A stretch of 32,952 bases of DNA from Candidatus Aphodosoma intestinipullorum (GCA_017694515.1 JADIMV010000130.1:1-32952); one strand, 5' to 3'. Shown: positions 14,936 through 23,982, counted from the first letter of the stretch. A program made the numbers and translations. The notes: generated by a model not told the origin, from the sequence alone.

Positions 14936-16150
14936 TCACCGCACGAGCAACGAACTGTCGCCATACGAGAGGAAACGGAAACCGTGTTCCAAAGCATAAT
15001 CGTATATGTCCCTCCATCGGTCAAGCCCCACAAACGCGGAAATGAGCAGCAAGAGAGTACTCTTGGGCTGATGGAAATTAGTGATTATCTTATTCACCAC
15101 ACGGAACTCAAAGCCCGGCACTATCATTATCTGCGTCGAAGCATCGATGGCAGGCAGATGCTTGCGGGTCAGATAGTCCGTTATCGCACGCAGTGCCTCC
15201 TCCGTCGGGATGCCTGTACCGCCGGAATAAGGCTCCCACTGCCCCACTGTCAGGTCAGGCGCATCCGGATTGGCCATTATGTGACAGCCAAGATAATAGA
15301 GGCTTTCGAGCGTGCGTACCGATGTCGTCCCGACAGCCACCACACGCCCCCGGCTGCGCAGTATATCGGCTATCGTGCTTTTCGACACAGATATAATCTC
15401 CCTGTGCATGGGATGGCCGCCTATCTCCTCCGACTTGACAGGCTGGAACGTTCCCGCCCCCACATGGAGCGTCACCTCGTCCTCCCGTATTCCCTTGAGT
15501 GCCAGATAGCGCAGCACATCCATCGTGAAATGCAGCCCTGCCGTAGGGGCTGCCACAGAGCCGTCTATCTTGGAATATACCGTCTGATATGTCTTTTTAT
15601 CCTTTTCTTCTGTCGGCCGGTTCAGATATGGCGGTATAGGCAGCTCCCCGAAATGTGCGAGTATCTCGGCAAACGTTATCTCATCATTGTCCCATGTAAA
15701 ACGCACCAGATGCGACATACCCTCATCAGCCGACACCCTCTCGGCCGTAAGCTCGAAAATGATGTCCCGGATACAGAGAGTCTGCCTCAGCCCCCCCTCC
15801 TTCCACTTCTTCAGGTTACCGACGAGACACTTCCACACACAGCTACCGCACGTTTGGAAGACAAGCTCATAGTCAGCCGGGGCATACGGTTCGAGACAGA
15901 ATATCTCTATCGTCGCACCGCTCTCCTTGTGGAAATGCAGCCGCGCCTGTATCACCTTCGTATTGTTGTATATCAGCAAGTCTCCGCTGTCAAGGCAGTC
16001 GGGCAAATCGTAGAAATGCCTCTCTTCGATGTCTCCGTTGCGCCAGACAAGCAGCTTCGAGTGATCCCGCTCTTCGAGGGGATATTTCGCTATCCGTTCT
16101 TCCGGGAGCGGATAGTCGAAATCGTCTATCCTTATCTTCTTTACGTCCAT
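14936..16150 (-). CDS. S-adenosylmethionine:tRNA ribosyltransferase-isomerase (QueA family, long form)
   Basis: This 404-aa protein starts MDVKKIRIDDFDYPLPEERIAKYPLEERDHSKLLV and carries DLLIYNNTKVIQARLHF, VYSKIDGSVAAPTAGLHFT, LHVGAGTFQPVKSEEI and VAVGTTSVRTLESL, all QueA landmarks. QueA transfers the ribosyl moiety of S-adenosylmethionine to preQ1 in tRNA, making epoxyqueuosine. The protein is longer than the usual 340-350 aa. Bacteroidales commonly have both a standard QueA and a longer paralogue, so this may be the latter and its role may differ. It is the last gene of a three-gene minus cluster, 15 bp after the small lipoprotein gene. Confidence 0.85.
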   Translation of the reverse strand: MDVKKIRIDDFDYPLPEERIAKYPLEERDHSKLLVWRNGDIEERHFYDLPDCLDSGDLLIYNNTKVIQARLHFHKESGATIEIFCLEPYAPADYELVFQTCGSCVWKCLVGNLKKWKEGGLRQTLCIRDIIFELTAERVSADEGMSHLVRFTWDNDEITFAEILAHFGELPIPPYLNRPTEEKDKKTYQTVYSKIDGSVAAPTAGLHFTMDVLRYLALKGIREDEVTLHVGAGTFQPVKSEEIGGHPMHREIISVSKSTIADILRSRGRVVAVGTTSVRTLESLYYLGCHIMANPDAPDLTVGQWEPYSGGTGIPTEEALRAITDYLTRKHLPAIDASTQIMIVPGFEFRVVNKIITNFHQPKSTLLLLISAFVGLDRWRDIYDYALEHGFRFLSYGDSSLLVR

Positions 16151-16165
16151 AAGAAGCTGGAAAGT

Positions 16166-16534
16166 TTACTGTTTCACGAGTATGAGATCGCCATTCGTGA
16201 GGCGGTTCTCCTCCACCTTGAGCAATGTATACCCTCCGTCACCATTATCGAGGGCTATCACGTTGCCCTCCGTATCCCACATGAAATAACCCTTGCGTAT
16301 CTCCGCAGGCGTGGTCTTCATAAACGACAGATCTGAGTTAAGTTCCACAGTCATAGTGTCATTCTTATAGACCCCATCCCAGTCGAGTGAGTTCTGCGCC
16401 GTGTGCCCATCAGTGCTCTTCGCAGCCTCTGCGTTGCCGGAGTTTCCGGCGGCACTGTCAGACCTCCCTCCTGTACAGGCGCAGAGTGCCACAACGAACA
16501 GAAACGGCATAAACAACGATATTACGTTTTTCAT
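16166..16534 (-). CDS. Small lipoprotein, NlpE-like C-terminal region
   Basis: From the ATG at 16534 the protein is 122 aa: MKNVISLFMPFLFVVALCAC gives a lipoprotein signal with the modified Cys at residue 20, then a low-complexity Gly/Ser/Ala linker. The track start at 16558 would put 8 residues before the signal and overlap the upstream gene. The rest (SLDWDGVYKNDTMTVELNSDLSF ... GYFMWDTEGNVIALDNGDGGYTLLKVEENRLT) resembles NlpE-type beta-barrel repeats, but the CxxC motif of true NlpE is missing. It is expected at a membrane surface facing the periplasm or outside. It starts 4 bp after the HAD gene stop, so they are co-transcribed. Function is unknown. Confidence 0.75.
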   Translation of the reverse strand: MKNVISLFMPFLFVVALCACTGGRSDSAAGNSGNAEAAKSTDGHTAQNSLDWDGVYKNDTMTVELNSDLSFMKTTPAEIRKGYFMWDTEGNVIALDNGDGGYTLLKVEENRLTNGDLILVKQ

Positions 16535-16538
16535 AAAT

Positions 16539-17243
16539 CTATATGTTGAATAGTACAAGTAATTCCTTTATGCTCTTCAGTTCACAAAAGCGTTCATGTG
16601 AGATTTCCTCATCAACCACCTCATGCATCCACGTGGTATGGTACGGGATATGCACCCCATAGCCCCCCAGGCTGATAACTGGCAGTATATCAGACCTGAG
16701 CGAATTGCCTACCATGAGAAAACGGTCTGCATTGCAACGAAGCACTTTAATCATGCGGGCATAATCTGCCTCCCTTTTGTCACACATTATCTCCATATGG
16801 TCGAAATAATGCTCCAACCCGGACAGATGCACCTTGCGCCATTGGTCAATTATGTCTCCCTTCGTGGCCATGACAAGGCGGCAGCGGCCATAGAGACTTT
16901 CCAATACTGTCTGCACACTGCTGATAACCGTCACAGGACGCATGAGCTGCCTGCGGGCTACCCCCATCACAGCCTTCACGAGCGCATAAGGGGCTGTCTC
17001 GCCAGTCAGTCGTCCCACTGTCTCCAGCATGCTCATCGCGAAACTCTTGACCCCATAGCCGAACAGAGGTATATTGGCCTCCTCAACCTCATAGAGCACG
17101 CGCATCACCTCCTCCTCATTGGCATAACCGTCCAGCAATCCGCAAAACTCCTTTTCACTTTCGCGGAAATATATCTCATTGTCCCACAAAGTATCATCAG
17201 CGTCGAACGCGACTACGTCAATGTCTTTCAAATCTATCTTCAT
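16539..17243 (-). CDS. HAD-superfamily hydrolase
   Basis: From the ATG at 17243 (MKIDLKDIDVVAFDADDTLWDN) the protein is 234 aa. The 12-residue extension in the track is unsupported. HAD motif I is FDADDT (Asp14 and Asp16), motif II is VMATKGD, the motif III lysine lies in YARMIKVL, and motif IV is MVGNSLRSDI. A helical cap occupies about residues 25-110. Such enzymes are phosphatases or phosphoglycolate-type hydrolases in the cytoplasm; the substrate cannot be told. It begins just after the DUF4295 operon terminator and is followed by the lipoprotein gene. Confidence 0.85.
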   Translation of the reverse strand: MKIDLKDIDVVAFDADDTLWDNEIYFRESEKEFCGLLDGYANEEEVMRVLYEVEEANIPLFGYGVKSFAMSMLETVGRLTGETAPYALVKAVMGVARRQLMRPVTVISSVQTVLESLYGRCRLVMATKGDIIDQWRKVHLSGLEHYFDHMEIMCDKREADYARMIKVLRCNADRFLMVGNSLRSDILPVISLGGYGVHIPYHTTWMHEVVDEEISHERFCELKSIKELLVLFNI

Positions 17244-17275
17244 AATCGGAAATGATATAGGGCAATGTGCGTATA

Positions 17276-17314
17276 ACAAAAGAGGATGTCAGGCATCACT
17301 GCCAACACCCTCTT
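17276..17314 (-). terminator. Rho-independent terminator of rpmB-rpmG-DUF4295
   Basis: On the minus strand AAGAGGGTGTTGGCA pairs with TGCCTGACATCCTCTT (two mismatches or bulges) across a GTGA loop and is followed by TTTT. It lies 28 bp after the DUF4295 stop codon. Confidence 0.75.
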
Positions 17315-17341
17315 ATATGATTGGGAATAATATTCAAATCA

Positions 17342-17494
17342 TTATTTGGCGAAGTATTCTTTGACCTTATCGTTGGGAACAATATCTTCCTGAAAGACAT
17401 AAGCCCCAGTCTTCGGAGACTTCACCATTTTGATGACTTTCGCGAACCCGCGACCTTCACCTTTCTGCAGAGTTGCAACCGCTTTCTTTGCCAT
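17342..17494 (-). CDS. DUF4295 small ribosome-associated protein
   Basis: This 50-aa gene is too short for the ORF track. It translates as MAKKAVATLQKGEGRGFAKV...KSPKTGAYVFQEDIVPNDKVKEYFAK and stops with TAA at 17344-17342. It matches the small basic DUF4295 proteins that follow rpmG in Bacteroidota and are thought to belong to the ribosome. It lies 8 bp after rpmG and ends the operon before a terminator. Identification rests on position and recognisable sequence; the precise role is not established here. Confidence 0.9.
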   Translation of the reverse strand: MAKKAVATLQKGEGRGFAKVIKMVKSPKTGAYVFQEDIVPNDKVKEYFAK

Positions 17495-17502
17495 AGTCTA
17501 TA

Positions 17503-17691
17503 TTATTTTATTTCTTTGTGAATAGTCATTCTTCTGAGTATCGGATTATATTTCCTCAACTCCAGACGTTGTGTTGTGTTCTTACGGTTTTTCGTCGTAA
17601 CATAACGAGATGTACCGGGCATACCACTGTCCTTGTGCTCTGTGCACTCCAATATCACTTGGACTCTTGCTTCTTTCGCTTTCTTTGCCAT
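17503..17691 (-). CDS. rpmG: 50S ribosomal protein L33
   Basis: This 62-aa protein, [52 protein letters not shown], is a clear L33. Only one cysteine remains of the two CxxC zinc pairs, so it is the zinc-free form, normal in Bacteroidota. It is a component of the large ribosomal subunit near the E site. It sits between rpmB (26 bp upstream) and DUF4295 (8 bp downstream) in one operon. Confidence 0.96.
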   Translation of the reverse strand: MAKKAKEARVQVILECTEHKDSGMPGTSRYVTTKNRKNTTQRLELRKYNPILRRMTIHKEIK

Positions 17692-17717
17692 AGTCTAATT
17701 CCTCCTTAATGAAGAGT

Positions 17718-17978
17718 TTACGCCAAAACTTTAATATCTTTCCAATCGCAATAACCTTTCTTTACCGCCTGCGTCAGTGCAGCGTCAAGTCCGAGTTTGT
17801 TTATGGTACGGAGACCTGATGCAGACAGTCTCAGGCTAATCCAGCATCCCTGCTCTACATAATAGAACTTCTTGGTAAAGAGATTTACCTCGAATGTACG
17901 CTTTGTACGGCGTTTCGAGTGGGAAACATTATTTCCAACCATCGCTTTCTTACCGGTAATCTGACAAATCTTTGACAT
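17718..17978 (-). CDS. rpmB: 50S ribosomal protein L28
   Basis: This 86-aa protein opens [33 protein letters not shown], the L28 signature, and ends with [20 protein letters not shown]. It lacks the paired zinc cysteines of C+ forms. It is part of the large ribosomal subunit. It is the first gene of rpmB-rpmG-DUF4295 and has a good promoter about 52 bp upstream. Confidence 0.96.
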   Translation of the reverse strand: MSKICQITGKKAMVGNNVSHSKRRTKRTFEVNLFTKKFYYVEQGCWISLRLSASGLRTINKLGLDAALTQAVKKGYCDWKDIKVLA

Positions 17979-18029
17979 TTTACTTATATCTTTTTATTGT
18001 TCCACATTTCATTCCCCAAAATGAGTGTG

Positions 18030-18060
18030 CAAAGGTACGACTTTTTATCCACATACACAA
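18030..18060 (-). promoter_or_regulatory. Promoter of the rpmB operon
   Basis: On the minus strand a TTG box (18060-18058) precedes TACCTTTG (18037-18030) by about 20 nt. The rpmB ATG is at 17978. Confidence 0.65.
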
Positions 18061-18114
18061 GGGGCTGCAAATTTATTTTTATCGCAGCAAGGGTTTTGTC
18101 CGCTTATTGAGCGG

Positions 18115-18681
18115 TCAAACAGATGCGGTTTCGGACTTATCTGTATCAGGTACATCCAAAGACGGCAAATCTATATCCGGCAATGAAATCTCCGGCAGCT
18201 CAAAATCAGCGAACGGCAGTACTTTCGACAGTATTCCAGATATCGGATTGAACAGTACCGACCGCTTGGAGGCATCTCCGTCAATATTACAGAATGTCAT
18301 TATATTCAGTACCACACTTATAATCAATGCCATTTTCAACGTTCCGAAACAACATCCGAGCAGACGGTTGACCCAACCCAACGAAGCGTAACGGAGTACC
18401 TTGGTTATCAGGTGAGCCGCAAGGTTCACAAGCCCGGCCACAACAACAAACACAAGCACATAAGCCACTACGAGTGACACTGACGCATCCCATGAAAACG
18501 TTCTGACAATGGATGCGGCCACTGTCTCCGCAAACATCTTCGCGGCGTAAATACCTACAAGCAAGGCAGCTATCGATGCAAGTTCCTTGATAATCCCGTG
18601 ACGCAACCCTTGAATAAATCCGTAGGCCAAAACACAGGCTATCACGATATCAAGTATATTCCAAGTCCACTTCAGATCCAT
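18115..18681 (-). CDS. CvpA family inner-membrane protein
   Basis: This 188-aa protein has four or five hydrophobic segments (NILDIVIACVLAYGFIQGLRHG, ELASIAALLVGIYAAKMF, SLVVAYVLVFVVVAGLVNLAAHLI and LGCCFGTLKMALIISVVLNIM) and the CvpA pattern G-x-x-x-G-x-x-x-G(I/F) early on. The C-terminal tail is acidic and repetitive (ELPEISLPDIDLPSLDVPDTD) and probably cytoplasmic or periplasmic and disordered. Family members are linked to colicin V production and envelope stress, but their molecular function is unclear. It is downstream of infB with a 425-bp gap and an inverted repeat just before its start. Confidence 0.85.
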   Translation of the reverse strand: MDLKWTWNILDIVIACVLAYGFIQGLRHGIIKELASIAALLVGIYAAKMFAETVAASIVRTFSWDASVSLVVAYVLVFVVVAGLVNLAAHLITKVLRYASLGWVNRLLGCCFGTLKMALIISVVLNIMTFCNIDGDASKRSVLFNPISGILSKVLPFADFELPEISLPDIDLPSLDVPDTDKSETASV

Positions 18682-18696
18682 ATCTACATATACCGA

Positions 18697-18745
18697 TACA
18701 GGTCTGGCACGATGCGCCGCATGGGCAACATGCGCCAGACCTGTA
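18697..18745. repeat. Inverted repeat in the leader just upstream of cvpA
   Basis: TACAGGTCTGGC (18697-18708) and GCCAGACCTGTA (18734-18745) are perfect 12-bp arms around a 25-bp loop that can fold again (ATGCGCCGCAT). The structure ends 15 bp before the cvpA ATG on the minus strand and has no U run in that direction, so it is more likely regulatory than a terminator. Confidence 0.6.
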
Positions 18746-18774
18746 ATTTAACGTCAGTTCGATATAACACTCAC

Positions 18775-18795
18775 GCCTGCATTCAGGCATTTTTT
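18775..18795 (+). terminator. Terminator-like hairpin on the plus strand
   Basis: GCCTG and CAGGC flank a CATT loop and are followed by ATTTTTT on the plus strand. No plus-strand gene ends here, so it may terminate antisense or small-RNA transcription, or be chance. Confidence 0.35.
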
Positions 18796-19106
18796 ATACC
18801 CATTCTCGCGATGTTCAACACACACCTCTTTCCCCAATCACCATCCCCATTGTGTCCGCACCCCATCTGTAACCTCTTGTAATACAATGCATCCCGTTAT
18901 TACCTACTTAGCTCTCAGCTACCCTCTCCTTATCCTCTCCTTAGCGATTCGACATTCTTGCATCAAATCTGTACAAAAACGTTCAAATCGTAAACCTCAT
19001 CGTCACACTGCACATTATACCCATCCGCCGAATCATGCGCTCATACAAGGAAAGCCGTGGGCTTATATCAGGCTCACATTAATTTCTGATTATACAAAAG
19101 ATACAG

Positions 19107-22082
19107 TTAAAGCGTCTTCTTCACCTCGACCTCCTCGAATGCCTCAATGACATCGCCGATGCGTATATCGTTGTAATTGGCGATGTTAAGTCCACACTCA
19201 TATCCAGAATTAACCTCTTTAACATCATCCTTCATACGTTTAAGCGATGCGAGTTCGCCAGTGTAAATCACTATGCCATCGCGGATGAGGCGTATCTTGC
19301 TTGTACGCTTAACCTTACCCTCCTTGACCATACATCCTGCGATAGTACCGACCTTGGCAATCTTGAATGTCTCACGGATTTCAAGCGTACCGACCACTTC
19401 TTCTTTGATTTCCGGAGCAAGCATCCCCTCCATTGCGGCTTTCAACTCCTCTATTGCGTCATATATTATCGAATAGAGTCGTATATCGATCTCCTCTTTT
19501 TCTGCGAGCTTACGCGCTCCAAGTGACGGACGCACTTGGAAACCAACGATAATGGCATTCGATGCCGCAGCAAGCATCACATCCGACTCTGAAATCTGTC
19601 CAACGGCCTTGTGGATGACATTGACTTGTATCTCCTCCGTCGAGAGTTTCAGGAGCGAATCAGAAAGTGCCTCGATTGAGCCGTCCACATCGCCTTTCAC
19701 GATGACATTAAGTTCTTGGAAATTACCGAGTGCTATACGACGTCCTATCTCATCCAGTGTCAGGTGCTTGGATGTGCGCAAGCTCTGCTCGCGCGCCAGC
19801 TGCTCACGCTTGTTCGCCAATTCGCGCGCCTCATGCTCCTCATCGAAGATATTGAAATTATCGCCCGCTTGAGGTGCACCATTAAGGCCAAGCACGAGAA
19901 CCGGCTCTGACGGTCCGGCCTGCTTGATACGCTGGTTACGCTCATTGAACATGGCCTTTATCTTGCCATATGATGTACCGGCCAACATTACATCACCCAC
20001 TTTCAGCGTTCCGTTGTTCACAAGAACTGTGGCCACATAGCCACGTCCTTTATCGAGGGACGACTCTATGACAGATCCCGCCGCCTTTCTGTTGGGATTA
20101 GCTTTAAGGTCAAGCAGCTCAGCCTCTAACAGAACCTTTTCGAGAAGTTCCGGCACACCAATACCTTTCTTTGCCGAAATCTCCTGGGACTGGTATTTAC
20201 CTCCCCAGTCCTCCACAAGATAATTCATGTTGGCCAACTCCTCCTTTATCTTCTCAGGATTAGCGTTCGGCTTATCTATCTTATTGATTGCAAATACAAT
20301 CGGGACTCCTGCGGCCGATGCATGGTTTATAGCCTCCACTGTCTGCGGCATCACGTTATCATCCGATGCGACTATAATTATAGCAATGTCAGTCACCCTT
20401 GCACCGCGCGCGCGCATAGCAGTGAACGCCTCATGACCAGGGGTATCGAGAAAAGTTATATGCCGCCCGTCATCAAGCGTCACATTGTACGCGCCGATAT
20501 GCTGCGTGATGCCACCTGCCTCTCCTGCTATGACATTCGATTTCCGGATATAGTCAAGCAATGATGTCTTACCATGGTCGACATGACCCATGACCGTGAC
20601 AATTGGCGGCCGCGGCACGAGATCCTCCTCCTTGTCCTCCTCTTCATGTATTGCATTGACCACTTCCGCGCTGACAAATTCTGTCTTGAAACCGAACTCA
20701 TCAGCCACTATGTTGATGGTCTCAGCATCGAGGCGCTGGTTTATCGACACGAACAGACCAAGGTTAAAACAGGTCTGGATAATCTGCGTCACAGGCACAT
20801 TCATCATGGCCGCTAACTCATTTGCAGTAACGAACTCCGTGAGTTTCAGCACTGTTGCCTCTGCCCTCTCAGCTGCTACCTCAGCTTGCATACGCTGTTG
20901 GTTAGCCTCCCTCTTCTCTTTTCTATATTTTGCGCCCTTTTTAGCACCCTTATTACCCTCGGTCAGGCGAGCCAATGTTTCTTTAACCTGTCTTGCAACA
21001 TCCTCTTCATTCACTTGAGGGATGTGTATCTGATGCTTCTGATGGCCTTTCTTGCTACTTTGCTTATTGGGTGTATTAAACACCTTGTTCACATCTATCT
21101 TCTCTCCGCCTATACGTTTACGCTTCTTTTTCTGTGCATCGTTAGCATCGGTCTCTGCCTTAGGCTTGCTGTTCTTTGACGCATCAACAACAGTACCTGC
21201 GGTATACACGTTTTTGCCACCGCTCTGCTGTTTGCGCCTTTCCTCCATGGCATTGCGCTCCCTGCGTTTCTCCTCCTTACTCTTTTTGGCTGGACGGGTA
21301 GAATTGTTTATCGCAGACAGATCAATCTTATCTATGACTTTTATGCTCGCTTTGACAGTGCTTTCTATCTTGAATATCTCCTCCTTTTTCTCCTCTGGTT
21401 GCTGTACGGCCTCTTCTTTCTTAGTCTCTTGGACAATCGATAGTGGTTTAGCAACTTCATCAGCACCTTTTCTCTCCGTGTTATTATCTGGCAATTGGAT
21501 TTTTGAAGCCGTAATCTTTTCCGTTTCGGCCACGGGTTTCTTATCCGACTCTGTTGGGACAGCCTTTTCCGCAGACTCTACCCGTGCTGGTTCTATGGCA
21601 GCAGGTTTTGCAGGTGCGTTCACGGTCGCTTTGGTATCAGCTTCGGGTACAACTGACTCAACTGTAGTCTTCTCTGATTTCGGATCAGAATAGCCAGTAA
21701 CTGGTTCAACAGCAGTTGCAGAGCGTTGTTCAGGAACAATCACACGAGGTTCCTCGTTTTTCCGGAGCATTTGCTTGCCATCAGGCTTATTAAGGTCAAC
21801 CACTCCTACCACCTTGATATGAGGCACGTTGCTTACGACCTTTATCTCCTCGACGACAGGTTTCTTTGCCTCAGCTTTAGCTTTCCGCTGCGCAGCCTCC
21901 TCTTGTCGGCGTTTCAGATCCTTATCCGTACCGAACTCGCTAACAAGTGCATTCTCCTGATCTTCCGTAAGTTTAAGGTTGACAGATCCTCCGTCCACCA
22001 CGAAGCCCTTTTTGTTCAGAAACTCCACCGCCGTGTTCAGTCCTATATTCAATTGTTTTATTAACTGTCCTAATCTTGCCAT
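19107..22082 (-). CDS. infB: Translation initiation factor IF-2
   Basis: From the ATG at 22082 ([27 protein letters not shown]) the protein is 991 aa. The 24-residue upstream extension in the track has no family support. After the small IF2_N domain comes a long charged Lys/Glu/Ala linker (about 80-400), a second IF2_N segment ([20 protein letters not shown]) and the GTPase domain with [12 protein letters not shown] (G1), [16 protein letters not shown] (G3) and NKIDK (G4), then domains II-IV. IF2 brings fMet-tRNA to the 30S subunit and joins the subunits. It is the last gene of rimP-nusA-infB. Confidence 0.96.
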   Translation of the reverse strand: MARLGQLIKQLNIGLNTAVEFLNKKGFVVDGGSVNLKLTEDQENALVSEFGTDKDLKRRQEEAAQRKAKAEAKKPVVEEIKVVSNVPHIKVVGVVDLNKPDGKQMLRKNEEPRVIVPEQRSATAVEPVTGYSDPKSEKTTVESVVPEADTKATVNAPAKPAAIEPARVESAEKAVPTESDKKPVAETEKITASKIQLPDNNTERKGADEVAKPLSIVQETKKEEAVQQPEEKKEEIFKIESTVKASIKVIDKIDLSAINNSTRPAKKSKEEKRRERNAMEERRKQQSGGKNVYTAGTVVDASKNSKPKAETDANDAQKKKRKRIGGEKIDVNKVFNTPNKQSSKKGHQKHQIHIPQVNEEDVARQVKETLARLTEGNKGAKKGAKYRKEKREANQQRMQAEVAAERAEATVLKLTEFVTANELAAMMNVPVTQIIQTCFNLGLFVSINQRLDAETINIVADEFGFKTEFVSAEVVNAIHEEEDKEEDLVPRPPIVTVMGHVDHGKTSLLDYIRKSNVIAGEAGGITQHIGAYNVTLDDGRHITFLDTPGHEAFTAMRARGARVTDIAIIIVASDDNVMPQTVEAINHASAAGVPIVFAINKIDKPNANPEKIKEELANMNYLVEDWGGKYQSQEISAKKGIGVPELLEKVLLEAELLDLKANPNRKAAGSVIESSLDKGRGYVATVLVNNGTLKVGDVMLAGTSYGKIKAMFNERNQRIKQAGPSEPVLVLGLNGAPQAGDNFNIFDEEHEARELANKREQLAREQSLRTSKHLTLDEIGRRIALGNFQELNVIVKGDVDGSIEALSDSLLKLSTEEIQVNVIHKAVGQISESDVMLAAASNAIIVGFQVRPSLGARKLAEKEEIDIRLYSIIYDAIEELKAAMEGMLAPEIKEEVVGTLEIRETFKIAKVGTIAGCMVKEGKVKRTSKIRLIRDGIVIYTGELASLKRMKDDVKEVNSGYECGLNIANYNDIRIGDVIEAFEEVEVKKTL

Positions 22083-22133
22083 ATAATAATATTTTGATCT
22101 GTCTAAACTGTTTTTACCAATAATCGTCCGATC

Positions 22134-22150
22134 AGTCCCTGCTCGGGACT
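22134..22150. other. Hairpin in the nusA-infB gap
   Basis: AGTCCC and GGGACT flank a 5-nt loop in the 111-bp spacer. No U run follows on the minus strand, so it is likely an mRNA processing or spacing structure. Confidence 0.35.
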
Positions 22151-22193
22151 TCATGACTGGATAACAAGCGCGTCTACAGTGACACTCTTGGCA

Positions 22194-23444
22194 TCACTGT
22201 TCAAACTCCGACTTGAGTATACGGAGTACCTCGTCCACTGTTTCCTCCTCCAGATCCGTACGGCGAATAAGTTCCTCGCGTGGGATATTAAGCACACTCT
22301 TGGCAGTATCGCACCCGATACCTTTGAGCACATCGATAATCCATGAGTCAATCTCATCGTTGAACTCCTCGATGTATATATCTTCTTCATCGATTTCCGC
22401 GTCATTACGGAACACATCGATAGTATATCCCGTGAGCATCGTCGCGAGTTTTATGTTGTTACCATTCTTGCCTATCGCAAGGGAAATATCTTCCGGTTTC
22501 AGGAACACATTGGCTCGCTTGTTCTCATCGTCCATCTCGATGGTTTGAACCTTGGCCGGGTTCAAAGCTCTTGTTATGAGCAGGCTCATATTTGAGGTAT
22601 AGTTCACCACGTCTATGTTCTCATTCTTCAGCTCGCGCACTATGCCGTGTATACGCGCACCTTTCATACCGACACATGCACCCACTGGGTCAATCCTGTC
22701 ATCGAAAGACTCGACTGCCACCTTGGCTCTTTCCCCCGGTATGCGGACAACTTTCTTGATAGTTATCAATCCATCATGTATCTCCGGCACTTCAAGTTCG
22801 AAAAGTCGCTCGAGAAACATCGGTGACGTTCGCGAAAGATATATCTTAGGATTATTATTCTTATTATCTACTTTAAGTACAACAGCGCGAACCGAATCAC
22901 CTTTGCGGTAGAAATCCCTCGGTATCTGCTCCGTCTTCGGCAAGAGCATCTCATTGCCATCATCATCGAGAAGCAACACCTCTTTCTTCCACACCTGATA
23001 GACCTCGCCGGTAACAATCTGACCTACAAGGTCAGCATATTTTGTGTACAGCCCATCCTTCTGTATTTCCAATATCTTTGATGCCAATGTCTGACGGAGA
23101 TTGAGTACTGCGCGGCGGCCGAACGAAAGGAAATTAACCGCATCGACAACCTCTTCTCCCACCTCATAATCAGCATCTATTTTTTTAGCTTCAGAAAGCG
23201 ATATCTGAGTGTTCTCATCCTCCAATTCGTCATCATCGACTACGATGCGCGTTCTCCATATCTCGCAGTCGCCCTTGTCCGGATTGATAATCACATCATA
23301 ATTCTCGTCCGAACCATACATTTTAGCTATTACGCTCCTGAACGACTCCTCCAGAATCGATATCAAAGTCGAGCGGTCAATACTTTTCAGCTCTTTAAAT
23401 TCGGCAAATGTATCGACAAGATTTACGGTCTCTGTTTTAGCCAT
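22194..23444 (-). CDS. nusA: Transcription termination/antitermination protein NusA
   Basis: This 416-aa protein has an N-terminal RNA-polymerase-binding domain (about 1-130, LVDTFAEFKELKSIDRSTLISILEESFRSVI), an S1 domain (GQIVTGEVYQVWKKEVLLL, about 135-200), and two KH domains (RIDPVGACVGMKGARIHGIVREL and FLKPEDISLAIGKNGNNIKLA). A short acidic C-terminus follows (DEEDIYIEEF). NusA binds RNA polymerase, modulates pausing and termination, and links to translation. It starts 1 bp after the rimP stop, so translational coupling is likely. Confidence 0.97.
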   Translation of the reverse strand: MAKTETVNLVDTFAEFKELKSIDRSTLISILEESFRSVIAKMYGSDENYDVIINPDKGDCEIWRTRIVVDDDELEDENTQISLSEAKKIDADYEVGEEVVDAVNFLSFGRRAVLNLRQTLASKILEIQKDGLYTKYADLVGQIVTGEVYQVWKKEVLLLDDDGNEMLLPKTEQIPRDFYRKGDSVRAVVLKVDNKNNNPKIYLSRTSPMFLERLFELEVPEIHDGLITIKKVVRIPGERAKVAVESFDDRIDPVGACVGMKGARIHGIVRELKNENIDVVNYTSNMSLLITRALNPAKVQTIEMDDENKRANVFLKPEDISLAIGKNGNNIKLATMLTGYTIDVFRNDAEIDEEDIYIEEFNDEIDSWIIDVLKGIGCDTAKSVLNIPREELIRRTDLEEETVDEVLRILKSEFEQ

Positions 23445-23445
23445 C

Positions 23446-23913
23446 TTATTTACAATTGATTATATATTTCGTTGATTTTATCTCATCATACCTGAATGTG
23501 ACATCCTCCTCATAAAGCTTCTTGCGCTTGTCCCCCTCTTTCCTTATCATGTTTGACTCTGTAACGACAAACGCCTCGTCGCCAACCTCCTTCAGTACTC
23601 CGATATGTTTCTTACCATCCTTGCAGACAACCTCGACATCATTACCGATATTCTTTCTGTATTGCCTCAGCAGTTTCAACGGTGCAGTCAGCCCCGCAGA
23701 GCCTACTTCAAGGCTAAAATCCTCCGCATCACGATCAAGACGCGCCTCAATATATCGGGTTAAATCCGCACAGAAATCTACATCCACCGTACGGTCACTG
23801 TCTATCTCCACAACTATATCATTACACGGAGACACTGAGACACTGACAAGAAAATACTCCGTGTCCTCCAATTTTCCGTTAACTATATCTTCTACAAGTT
23901 CTTTCTGTATCAT
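23446..23913 (-). CDS. rimP: Ribosome maturation factor RimP
   Basis: This 155-aa protein shows the RimP layout: an N-terminal alpha/beta domain ending in FSLEVGSAGLTAPLKLLRQYRKNIG (the EVxSPG-like motif) and a C-terminal SH3-like beta domain (DVEVVCKDGKKHIGVLKEVGDEAFVV). It assists 30S subunit assembly in the cytoplasm. It is the first gene of rimP-nusA-infB, with its own promoter and a leader hairpin, and rpoC lies upstream on the same strand. Confidence 0.94.
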   Translation of the reverse strand: MIQKELVEDIVNGKLEDTEYFLVSVSVSPCNDIVVEIDSDRTVDVDFCADLTRYIEARLDRDAEDFSLEVGSAGLTAPLKLLRQYRKNIGNDVEVVCKDGKKHIGVLKEVGDEAFVVTESNMIRKEGDKRKKLYEEDVTFRYDEIKSTKYIINCK

Positions 23914-23935
23914 AGCATTAGTCTATTTCCTGCAC

Positions 23936-23967
23936 GAAAGAGGGGAGCTGATCGGCTCCCCTCTTTC
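23936..23967. other. Strong hairpin in the rimP-nusA-infB leader
   Basis: GAAAGAGGGGAGC and GCTCCCCTCTTTC form a perfect 13-bp stem with a 6-nt loop, between the predicted promoter and the rimP ATG. It may stabilise the mRNA, control entry, or terminate rpoC read-through; only a short U run follows. Confidence 0.7.
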
Positions 23968-23982
23968 CTTCTCTTCCGATGG

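Larger units (their letters stand above)
18682..19106. other. 425-bp intergenic region between infB and cvpA
   Basis: Apart from the cvpA-proximal inverted repeat and a plus-strand terminator-like hairpin, only a weak AAGCCC-AC-GGCTT hairpin near 19055 (possible infB terminator) was seen. No convincing -7 box for cvpA and no gene or tRNA were found. Confidence 0.5.

Noticed and set aside
14984-16336. 450-aa plus-strand ORF antisense to queA-like gene
   Set aside because: It is a shadow of the high-GC queA frame, rich in His and Arg with no domain, and overlaps two real genes.
22083-22154. 24-residue N-terminal extension of infB
   Set aside because: IF2 normally begins with the [11 protein letters not shown]-like IF2_N domain. 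The upstream codons show no family similarity, although an alternative isoform cannot be excluded.
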